From an uncultured cyanobacterium (GTDB lineage: Bacteria > Cyanobacteriota > Cyanobacteriia > Cyanobacteriales > Geitlerinemataceae): DNA of 64,000 nt. A model generated the notes under the pieces. It saw only the letters and a list, made by a program, of their open reading frames with translations, searched no databases and was not told the DNA's origin. Every line of letters starts with the position of its first letter. The stretch's first letter is position 1. Where the stretch lies: contig CALCCD010000129.1 of the NCBI GenBank assembly GCA_937899645.1, forward strand, positions 1 to 64,000, written 5' to 3'. The position numbers and the translations under genes were made by a program. Positions 34,829-41,778 of this stretch are shown piece by piece.

Positions 34829-34856
34829 GTAGGGGCGTCACGGCAGTGCGCCCGCG
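34829..34856. repeat. 28-bp dispersed repeat, copy 1
   Basis: Starts GTAGGGGCGTCACGGCAGTG and ends CGCCCGCG. Exactly reverse-complementary to 63510-63537. Lies 28 bases before the start codon of the phasin-like gene. Confidence 0.85.
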
Positions 34857-34884
34857 TCCGAGATTCATCGCAGGAGAAGCAGTA

Positions 34885-35328
34885 ATGCCGAAATTCGGAG
34901 ATATGGTGCAGAAGGCGTTTTATCTGGGCGTCGGTCTCGCCTCCTACGCTAGCGAGCAGGTCGGCGGGCGCGTTAGCGAACTTCAAGAGCGCGCCCAGAA
35001 GCTAGCCGACGAGCTAGTCGAGCGGGGCGAAATGAGTGCCGAAGAGGCTCAGCGCTTTATGAAAGACGTGGTGGAGCAGGGACAGGCAGCGGCACAGGCG
35101 GCAGCGCAGGCAACCGATCGCCCGCCGGAGCAAAAAGCCGACAACAAGCCCAAAGAACCGCGCCGCATCGAAATCCTCGACGATGACGACGAGGAAGCAC
35201 CCGCTACCGATCGACGTCCCGAGCCCGAGCCCGAGCCCGAAATCTCGGCCAGCACGCCCGTTGAAGACCTGCGCGGACAAGTAGACGCCCTTAAAGCCGA
35301 ACTCGAGCGGCTGCGTCGCCAGGGCTAA
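34885..35328 (+). CDS. Phasin-like helical protein
   Basis: 147 residues. The N-terminal half is an amphipathic helix series (FGDMVQKAFYLGVGLASY, LADELVERGEMSAEEAQRFM) typical of the small phasin-like cyanobacterial family annotated as polyhydroxyalkanoate granule or inclusion associated. The second half is charged with an EPEPEPE run and ends in a coiled coil (LRGQVDALKAELERLRRQ). ATG at 34885 has AGGAG about 9 bases upstream. Granule association is family-based inference. Confidence 0.72.
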   Translation: MPKFGDMVQKAFYLGVGLASYASEQVGGRVSELQERAQKLADELVERGEMSAEEAQRFMKDVVEQGQAAAQAAAQATDRPPEQKADNKPKEPRRIEILDDDDEEAPATDRRPEPEPEPEISASTPVEDLRGQVDALKAELERLRRQG

Positions 35329-35408
35329 GGCGCGCGAGAGTGCAACCCCTGCCGACGATCGCGAAATGACCCATTAATATAGAGCGAAAGACATACTGTC
35401 AGAGCGCC

Positions 35409-35921
35409 ATGAATGACTGGTTCGACGAGCTTCAGCAGCAGCTACAGGTCGCCTTCGATCGCGCCGCAAACGACTTCGAGAGGCAGTGCGATGCCGCGAT
35501 GGAAAGCGCCGACCGCTGGCTTGTCGAGACGGCTAACGAGGTGGAAACGGCAGCGACCGAGTTTGTCGATCGCGCGCCACCGGAAGTCCGCCAGGTCATT
35601 GACGACGCCGAACAGTGGCTCGGAGAGTGGGGCCAGGCGATCGATCGCTCGCTCGACGCGCTCGACGCGCTGCTCCTCGACGAAACAGATAGTGAGTTTC
35701 GCAGCGATCGCGGGCAGCAACCGTACGCCGACCCCAGCGACGATCCCAACTGGTTCGTGCCGCTCTCCCACGTGCGCCCGACGCCCAAGCAGCAACCTGC
35801 CTGCCAAAACTGCCAGAACTACCACGGCTACCGCTACGGCGAAAACCTGCTGGTGTGCGCCATTCACCCCTACGGCTGGGATGGCGAGGGCTGCCCGGAT
35901 TGGGAAGGCGATCGCCCGTAA
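35409..35921 (+). CDS. Conserved cyanobacterial protein with C-terminal Cys/His motif
   Basis: 170 residues. The first 100 form acidic amphipathic helices. The last 45 carry CQNCQNYHGYRYGENLLVC followed by AIHPYGWDGEGCPDWE: four Cys and two His that could bind a metal. I recognise this ending as recurrent in cyanobacterial hypothetical proteins, with no known function. It lies 80 bases after the phasin-like gene on the same strand and may be co-transcribed. Confidence 0.8.
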   Translation: MNDWFDELQQQLQVAFDRAANDFERQCDAAMESADRWLVETANEVETAATEFVDRAPPEVRQVIDDAEQWLGEWGQAIDRSLDALDALLLDETDSEFRSDRGQQPYADPSDDPNWFVPLSHVRPTPKQQPACQNCQNYHGYRYGENLLVCAIHPYGWDGEGCPDWEGDRP

Positions 35922-36283
35922 GTTAAAGGATGCAGCGCCCGTCTTTGCTGTTAGAAGTGCGACTAGGCGCACCGACTCCCGTTCTCCGAGCTTGCCCCGA
36001 GGGCCACGCACGACCCCGTCCCGGTATCCGAAGAGGCCAATCGCGCGTTGTCCCGTAGGCAAACGTTGAGAGTCTGGCTCGTCCCCCGAACCGTTGCAGC
36101 CGCCACCATCTACTTCTGGCATTCTACTTTTAGGCATTGCCGACATCCGAGCCTTCAGGTCGGCGGCTCCCCCCTCGAATCGTGCGGGCTCGCGCCTCGA
36201 TCGCACGGCCACATAGAATTTTCCACCTCAATATCTCGCTCGATTCGCCAACGCCCTCTACCCACCGAGCGCCCCCCTTAACC
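35922..36283. other. Intergenic region, no gene seen
   Basis: About 360 bases before the diguanylate cyclase. The cyclase frame is open through part of it (from 36137) but the translation is Arg/Pro-rich and lacks family content, so it is treated as leader. Confidence 0.4.
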
Positions 36284-37198
36284 ATGAGTCCCGCGCAAGA
36301 CTCGAGTTCTCCCAACGGCCAGCCCCTCCGAGACTCGCACCCCCATTCCGCCGGCCCGACCGCTTCGAGCAGACGCAGCATGCCCCGCACTCCACCGCTT
36401 TCGGCCTCTGCTGCCGGAGTCGAGGCACAGTCTCGCGACGAGCTGCGCGACGAGCTGGTTTGGTTTCGCAAACACTACCCGCTCGTCGAGCAAGAGCTGG
36501 CGGACTTCAAAATTTTGTACGACACGATCGTCCAACACGCCGATTTGATGCAGGCGGAGCTCATCAATCGCTGCGTAGAACTCGAGGCGCGCAACCGCGA
36601 GATTAACGACCTCAATAGAAAGCTGGCCAGCACTCAGAAAGAGCTAGAGCACCTGGTGCGTACCGACCCGCTGACGCAGCTCGCAAATCGACGCTTTTTC
36701 GATGCGACTCTGGAGCGAGAGTGGATTTGCCTGGGCCGCGATCGCAAGCCGCTGTCGCTAATCATGATCGATATCGACTTTTTCAAGCTGTACAACGACA
36801 GCTACGGCCACCAGCAGGGCGACGGTTGTCTGATTGCGGTCTCGAAGGCAATGCGCGACGCCGTCCACCGCAACGACGACGTTGTCGCGCGCTATGGCGG
36901 CGAAGAGCTGGCGATCGTGCTGCCCAACACCGACGAAGAGGGGGCGACCGCCGTCGCCCGCAAGTGCCTCGAAAACATGCGCGCGCTGGCAATTCCCCAC
37001 CGCTCCTCGCCGCTCTGCGATCGCGTGACGATTTCTCTCGGCCTCGCGACTGCCGTAACGCCCGACCTCCAGCAGCCCGTCGATACGCTGATTCGCCGTG
37101 CCGACACGGCGCTCTACCACACGAAGGCGACGGCGCGAAACGGCTATACGGTCTACAGCGAGTTGGCGGGTCGCTCGCAAGCGGGGCGCGAGGGGTAA
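36284..37198 (+). CDS. Diguanylate cyclase (GGDEF domain)
   Basis: About 304 residues. A disordered Ser/Pro-rich N-terminus (1-50), a coiled coil (about 85-125), and a GGDEF domain from about 126. The active site is intact as GGEEL (205-209), and the inhibitory I-site RNDD sits five residues before it (196-199), so c-di-GMP synthesis with product inhibition is expected. No sensory domain is visible; the coiled coil may mediate dimerisation. ATG at 36284 is chosen. Confidence 0.93.
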   Translation: MSPAQDSSSPNGQPLRDSHPHSAGPTASSRRSMPRTPPLSASAAGVEAQSRDELRDELVWFRKHYPLVEQELADFKILYDTIVQHADLMQAELINRCVELEARNREINDLNRKLASTQKELEHLVRTDPLTQLANRRFFDATLEREWICLGRDRKPLSLIMIDIDFFKLYNDSYGHQQGDGCLIAVSKAMRDAVHRNDDVVARYGGEELAIVLPNTDEEGATAVARKCLENMRALAIPHRSSPLCDRVTISLGLATAVTPDLQQPVDTLIRRADTALYHTKATARNGYTVYSELAGRSQAGREG

Positions 37199-37297
37199 GC
37201 CCGACTCTGCGAGCCCTGAGACCAGAGTGTGGCCAGAAACAGGGCGCGGTCAAAAAGAGGAAGCGGATCGCGGCCTGCTTCCCGACCCGCGTGGAGG

Positions 37298-37990
37298 CTA
37301 TTCGATTTCCATCTCCGATTTGCCGTAGCGATCGTAGTCGCCTTGCCAGCGCACGCCGACACCTTCGATCAGGTCGGGTTTGACCTGCTGGAGGAACGAA
37401 ACGAGCATGGCTGTAAAGCAAGCTTCGACGATCGTTAGCGGTAGCTGCGAAAGGGTCAACATCCCGATGGCCGAACGCTCGGCCATCACGTCAATTTCGG
37501 CAGGGATATTGGTCACCGCGATCGCGTAGAACAGCAGCGTCGAGAGCCCGACGCCCAGCGCTCCGGCAATAAAGGCAAACACGGTCGTTCCGCGTCGATC
37601 GCGCATCAGCCCGCGCCACTGGAACACCTGGGCCGCAACGATCGCGGGGATGCCCATGATCAGGGCGTTGACGCCCAGTACGCTCATACCACCGTGGTGG
37701 AACATCACCGCCTGAAAAAATAGCCCCACCAAAATCGCGGGGAAGGCGTAGATACCCAGCACCGCGCCGAGCAAACCGTTCAAGATCGGGTGGACGCTGG
37801 TCGGCGGAATGGGAATGTGGAGCGACGAGACGGCGAAGAAAGCCGCACTGAGGAGAGCTGTTTTGGGGATGCATTCCTGAGCGTTGGCCTCGCGGGCGAT
37901 GCGACGCAGAGAGTACCAGGCGAGGCCGCCGGTGGCTGCGTAACCGAGAATGCAGACCCGTGCGGGTAGAAAGCCGTCTGCGATGTGCAT
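37298..37990 (-). CDS. ECF nickel/cobalt transporter substrate-specific subunit CbiM/NikM
   Basis: 230 residues, about six to seven membrane helices. The conserved N-terminus M-H-I-A-D-G supplies the metal-binding His, and SSLHIPIPPTSVHPILNGLLG and FFQAVMFHHGGMSVLGVNA are family signatures. Binds Ni or Co before transfer through CbiQ/CbiO. Neither CbiQ nor the CbiO ATPase is encoded nearby. The upstream gene on the same strand encodes a NikL-like accessory protein, which favours nickel. Confidence 0.9.
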   Translation of the reverse strand: MHIADGFLPARVCILGYAATGGLAWYSLRRIAREANAQECIPKTALLSAAFFAVSSLHIPIPPTSVHPILNGLLGAVLGIYAFPAILVGLFFQAVMFHHGGMSVLGVNALIMGIPAIVAAQVFQWRGLMRDRRGTTVFAFIAGALGVGLSTLLFYAIAVTNIPAEIDVMAERSAIGMLTLSQLPLTIVEACFTAMLVSFLQQVKPDLIEGVGVRWQGDYDRYGKSEMEIE

Positions 37991-38064
37991 GAAGTATAAG
38001 TCCGTGCTGAGAGGAGGAAACGAAAACGACGGGACAGCCTGGGGCTGACTCGATATTGGTGCTG

Positions 38065-38616
38065 CTAGGACACCGAGCCGTTCTGCGACCGGGGCGGCTG
38101 GGGTCGCTCGGCGGAACGCGCGAAGAATAGCGCCGTGCCGATCGCGCCCCAGATTACCGACCCGAGGGCAATCCAGCGAGGCAGGGCAGCGGCGCTGGCC
38201 GTGCGGGCGGCGGTCGTCTCGAAAGCGGAGTCATGGGGCTCGGCGGCCTCTTGCGGTGAGACTTCGAGCCGCGTGACGCTACCGTGCCCTGCCTGCCGCA
38301 CCTGGAACGTCCAAGTACCGGGGCGATCGGCCACCCACAGCCAGCGACCCGCTTCGTCCGTCGTGGCGGTCAGGACGGCAGTGCGCGGGTCGTCGCTGTG
38401 AAATACGCTCACCTGCGCGCCTGCCATCGGTTCTCCGGAGTCGTAGGTCGCCTCGAGGGTGTAAGCCCGGATGCGCTCGAGGCGGATTTCTGCACCGTGC
38501 GCGCCGACCCTAGGCGCGATCGAACCGAGCGCAGCGACTGCACCGACCGCAGCGATCGCCGTCCCAAACCCGCGCCGCTGCCATGTATTTCGTCTCGACA
38601 TATTTCGTCTCGACAT
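38065..38616 (-). CDS. NikL-like accessory protein of nickel uptake
   Basis: About 183 residues: a basic start, signal/anchor (FGTAIAAVGAVAALGSI), then HGAEIRLERIRAYTLEATYDSG and an Ig-like carboxypeptidase-regulatory domain (PMAGAQVSVFH, TTDEAGRWLWVADRPGTWTFQV), and a C-terminal membrane helix. This layout matches the auxiliary L component found with NikM. Start: GGGGGA upstream of ATG 38616; a second ATG at 38601 results from a 15-bp tandem duplication. Located 74 bases upstream of cbiM. Confidence 0.72.
   Translation of the reverse strand: MSRRNMSRRNTWQRRGFGTAIAAVGAVAALGSIAPRVGAHGAEIRLERIRAYTLEATYDSGEPMAGAQVSVFHSDDPRTAVLTATTDEAGRWLWVADRPGTWTFQVRQAGHGSVTRLEVSPQEAAEPHDSAFETTAARTASAAALPRWIALGSVIWGAIGTALFFARSAERPQPPRSQNGSVS
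38587..38616 (-). repeat. 15-bp tandem duplication at the NikL-like start
   Basis: ATGTCGAGACGAAAT occurs twice in tandem on the minus strand, each copy giving an in-frame ATG and the peptide MSRRN. Confidence 0.9.
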
Positions 38617-38942
38617 ACTTTCCCCCATTGCAATTAAATTCCCGCCGAAGCGATCGCCAACCCGCCGCGATTCCAACTTGACACTCGGCCTGCGTCGGGG
38701 CATTCGAGTGGTTATTTTAGAAGACTGGAGTGCGCGAAGCGGCCACGATCCGGCGGGAGAGAGTGGCGTCGCAATGATGACAGCGCGAGTCGGGTACGAT
38801 GCCCGAGCGAGTCTTTTTGGTGATGATAAAAGCTGCTATCAGGGCCGGGGGGAAAGCACGATCGAAGTTATTCCCGCGAGAGTGAACTTAATATTTGTTC
38901 GAGACGGTTTACGTTCGCGGTTCGAGAGCTTAACGATTCGGA
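38617..38942. other. Intergenic region upstream of the nickel uptake genes
   Basis: About 325 bases between the FecCD permease and the NikL-like gene (both minus). TGATA-N8-TATCA at 38824-38841 is an inverted repeat that could be a metal-regulator site. No gene or known riboswitch recognised. Confidence 0.4.
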
Positions 38943-40016
38943 CTACGGCGAGACAGTTCGCGATCGCTGCAAAATCGCCCGCACCACCACCGGTGTGCCC
39001 AAAATTGCCATCACCGAATTTAGCGGCAGCACGACCGAAAAGCTGGGAACCTGCGCCAGCCAGTCGGCGAATAGGGCCAGCGTCGCGCCCAGCAGCATCA
39101 CCACCGGGAGCAGCGCCCGCAGGTCGGCGGTTTGTAGCAGGCTGCGGCTCAGGTGCGGCACGGCGATGCCCAAAAAGGCGATCGGCCCACAAAATGCCGT
39201 CACGGACCCCACCAGCAGCGCCGAGCCCACCAGCGTCCCGGCGAACACGGCCCGCACTGACAGCCCCAAGCTGCGCGCGGCGCTCTCGCCCAGCAGCAGT
39301 ACGTTGAGCGGATTCGCCATCGCGATCGCCACCGCCAGCCCGATCGCCACCGCCGCCGCTAAAATCCCGAGCCGATCCCAGGTGACGCCACCGAAGCTGC
39401 CGAACGTCCAGATCAGAAACGACTGGACGCGATCGGGATTGCTAAAGTGCAGCAAAATCGTGACGATCGCGTTGGTCGCGTAGCCGAACATCAAGCCCAG
39501 CAGCAGCAGCGTCTCTCGGCTGCGAATTCGCTGCGCCACCAGCGCCACCAGCACGAACACCGCCGCCGCCCCGAGACTGGCCGCACCGACCCGCCCCCAG
39601 CTCCCGGTCAGTGCCCCGCCGAACAGTCCGCCGAAGCTCGTTCCCAGCGTCACGACGATCGCCACGCCCAGGCTCGCCCCCGACCCGATGCCCAGCACGA
39701 ACGGCCCCGCCAGCGGGTTGCCGAACAGCGTCTGCATTTGCAGCCCCGCGACGGGCAGCGCGATGCCGGTGGCGATCGCGGTCAGCGCTTTGGGCAGCCG
39801 AAAAGTCAGGACGATCGTTTTCCAAGTGGCGGTAGACGGCTCGCCACCCAGCAAAATCGCCAGAACCTCCTGAAACGGAATTCGCACGGAGCCGACGGAC
39901 AGCTCCAGCCACAGCGCCAGCCCGCAGAGCCCCACGAGCCCGAGGCGGGCGATCGCCGCCCGCGATTTTAAAGACTGCAAATATCCCAGAAAAGACTTCA
40001 GAAGAGCCAACCTCAC
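38943..40016 (-). CDS. FecCD-family iron/siderophore/cobalamin ABC permease
   Basis: 357 residues and about ten membrane helices of the BtuC/FecCD fold: FRLPKALTAIATGIALPVAGLQMQT, GNPLAGPFVLGIGSGASLG, and the late FCGPIAFLGIAVPHLSR loop that docks with the ATPase. The substrate cannot be told from the permease. No binding protein or ATPase gene lies nearby. It starts with GTG inside a GTGA overlap with the upstream phosphodiesterase gene, so the two are co-translated. Confidence 0.92.
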   Translation of the reverse strand: MRLALLKSFLGYLQSLKSRAAIARLGLVGLCGLALWLELSVGSVRIPFQEVLAILLGGEPSTATWKTIVLTFRLPKALTAIATGIALPVAGLQMQTLFGNPLAGPFVLGIGSGASLGVAIVVTLGTSFGGLFGGALTGSWGRVGAASLGAAAVFVLVALVAQRIRSRETLLLLGLMFGYATNAIVTILLHFSNPDRVQSFLIWTFGSFGGVTWDRLGILAAAVAIGLAVAIAMANPLNVLLLGESAARSLGLSVRAVFAGTLVGSALLVGSVTAFCGPIAFLGIAVPHLSRSLLQTADLRALLPVVMLLGATLALFADWLAQVPSFSVVLPLNSVMAILGTPVVVRAILQRSRTVSP

Positions 40017-40780
40017 GAACGTACGAGAGCATCGGCCACGCGCACGACTTTGCTGGCGTGGGTTCCATCGTCGCGCAGCTCGAGTAGACGGAAACCAGGA
40101 AGGCGGAGCGGACTGTCGGCGGGTGTTTTGTCTTCGCTTAGCACCACCTGCGTGCAGCTCGAGGGCGTGCCGTAGTAGCGAATTCCATCCCGATCGCCCG
40201 CGAACTCCAGATGCGTGTGGCCGAACAGAACGAGCTTGGCGTTGGGGGCGCGATCGAGTAGGGCGTGCAAGTCGGTGGCATTCGTGACGCCGATCGTATC
40301 CACCCAGTCGATGCCCATCGGGATCGGGTGGTGGTGCAGCGCGATCGCGGTGGGGCGATCGCGATCGAGCTGGATTTCGAGACGCGCGAGTGCCGCTGCG
40401 GACAGCTCGCCTTCACCGAATCGCGCTTTCGAGAACGTCGAGTCGAGCAAGATCAGGTTCCAACTTCCCAGCTCGGCGAAGTCCGTCGTGACGAACGGGG
40501 CGCGATCGAGCCGATCGCGGGCCACATCGAGGCGATCGTGATTGCCGGGAGCCCAGTAGATCGGTACGCCAAGGGGAGCGATCAGCTCGTAGAGCAGGTC
40601 GTAAGCGTCCGGGTTGCCGTCGTTGGCCAGGTCACCGCTGAGGACGATCGCGTCGGGATTTTCTTGGCGGACGCGATCGACGACGGCGCGCAGGCTGTGC
40701 CAGGTGGCGACGCCGCGTAGTGTCGCGTCGCGATCGGGAAACAGGTGCGTGTCGGTGATTTGAGCGAGCTTGACGAGCAT
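40013..40780 (-). CDS. CpdA-like calcineurin-type phosphodiesterase
   Basis: 255 residues with the complete metallophosphoesterase motif set: QITDTHLF (D, H), LSGDLANDG (GD), APGNHDRLD (GNHD), ALHHHPIP and LFGHTHLEF (GHTH). Closest to CpdA-type 3',5'-cAMP phosphodiesterases; other phosphoester substrates are possible. Translationally coupled to the FecCD permease, an unusual pairing. Confidence 0.9.
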   Translation of the reverse strand: MLVKLAQITDTHLFPDRDATLRGVATWHSLRAVVDRVRQENPDAIVLSGDLANDGNPDAYDLLYELIAPLGVPIYWAPGNHDRLDVARDRLDRAPFVTTDFAELGSWNLILLDSTFSKARFGEGELSAAALARLEIQLDRDRPTAIALHHHPIPMGIDWVDTIGVTNATDLHALLDRAPNAKLVLFGHTHLEFAGDRDGIRYYGTPSSCTQVVLSEDKTPADSPLRLPGFRLLELRDDGTHASKVVRVADALVRS

Positions 40781-40812
40781 GGCGTTATTTCGAGAGGCAA
40801 AGGCGATATGCG

Positions 40813-40827
40813 AGAAACCGGGTTTCT
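40813..40827. repeat. AGAAACCGGGTTTCT dispersed palindrome
   Basis: A 7+1+7 palindrome between the phosphodiesterase and plsY genes, with a related GGTTTCT at 40869-40875. Same motif family as the arms after cysS (34684-34746). Confidence 0.7.
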
Positions 40828-40899
40828 GGGACGCGATTGCAATCTGCGTCAGCCATTCGTAGAGCCTCGGTTTCTGACCGGGCGCGATCGAGTCAACCC

Positions 40900-41637
40900 T
40901 TATGGATTCGAGACCGTTTCAGTTGCCGACTCCGCAGCCGGTTCTGCCTCGGGCTCCTGCGCTTTCTGGCCGATACGCGGCTCCGTGCCCGCCAGCAGCC
41001 GCGAAATATTCGCCCGGTGACGGTAAATCACGTACGTCCCCGTCAGCCCCGCGAATAAACAGTACGGCAGCGGCTGACCCGTCAGCGGCATCAGCACCGC
41101 CACGAACAAGCCACCGACAATCGAGCCCAGCGACACGATTCGCGACGCCGCCAGCACCAGCCCGAACGCCCCGAACGTCGCCAGCCCCACCGGCCAGGAC
41201 AGCGCCAGAAGCGCCCCGAGGCTGCTCGCCACCGCCTTGCCGCCGCTGGTCAGCTCCGGATCGCGACCCGGCCCGACCAGCAGCCAGAGCGAGTAGGTGT
41301 GGCCGACGATCGCCCCGATCGCCGCCAGCGTCTCCATCCAGGGCAGCCACGCTGCCGCCTCGAGTCCTGCTGGAGCCAGGTCGCCGACGAGAGCCGCATA
41401 AGCCCAGCGCACGATCGCGACGCTGACAACGGCCTTGAGAATATCGACGATAAAGACGAACAGCGCCGGTTTCTTGCCGACCACGCGCAGCACGTTCGTC
41501 GCGCCGGTGGACTTCGAGCCGTGGAGGCGAATATCGAAGCCCGCCACGCGGTACGTCACCCAGTAGCCCGTCGGGGTCGAGCCCAGTAAATAGGCGATCG
41601 CGCCGAGCAATCCGTTAACGGCCAGCCACACAACCAT
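40900..41637 (-). CDS. plsY: Glycerol-3-phosphate acyltransferase PlsY
   Basis: Transfers acyl groups from acyl-phosphate to glycerol-3-phosphate, the first step of membrane lipid synthesis. 245 residues. Signatures: LLGSTPTGYW, LHGSKSTGATNVLR, GHTYSLWL, ELTSGGKAVASSLG and YRHRANISRLLAGTEP. Five or more membrane segments. The Glu/Ala-rich tail is longer than in the model proteins. Confidence 0.95.
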   Translation of the reverse strand: MVVWLAVNGLLGAIAYLLGSTPTGYWVTYRVAGFDIRLHGSKSTGATNVLRVVGKKPALFVFIVDILKAVVSVAIVRWAYAALVGDLAPAGLEAAAWLPWMETLAAIGAIVGHTYSLWLLVGPGRDPELTSGGKAVASSLGALLALSWPVGLATFGAFGLVLAASRIVSLGSIVGGLFVAVLMPLTGQPLPYCLFAGLTGTYVIYRHRANISRLLAGTEPRIGQKAQEPEAEPAAESATETVSNP

Positions 41638-41668
41638 GTCAAACCTCAGAACTTACGGATTAATCTAT

Positions 41669-41762
41669 CGTTCCCGCGTGGGAATGCAGTTTTCGGCGCT
41701 CTGCGCCCCGCGACTCGACGCAGAGCGTCTGTTGGGGCGTTCCAACGCAGAGCGTCGGAACG
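41669..41762. repeat. REP-like element (GTTCC..ACGCAGAGCGT..GGAAC)
   Basis: CGTTCC-CGCG-TGGGAATG at 41669-41686 is a small imperfect palindrome. CGTTCCAACGC-AGA-GCGTCGGAACG at 41738-41762 is a hairpin with one mismatch, and ACGCAGAGCGTC also occurs at 41718. This is the widespread GTTCCCACGCNNNGCGTGGGAAC repeat type. Confidence 0.7.
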
Positions 41763-41778
41763 ATGGATGCTTTTGGGA

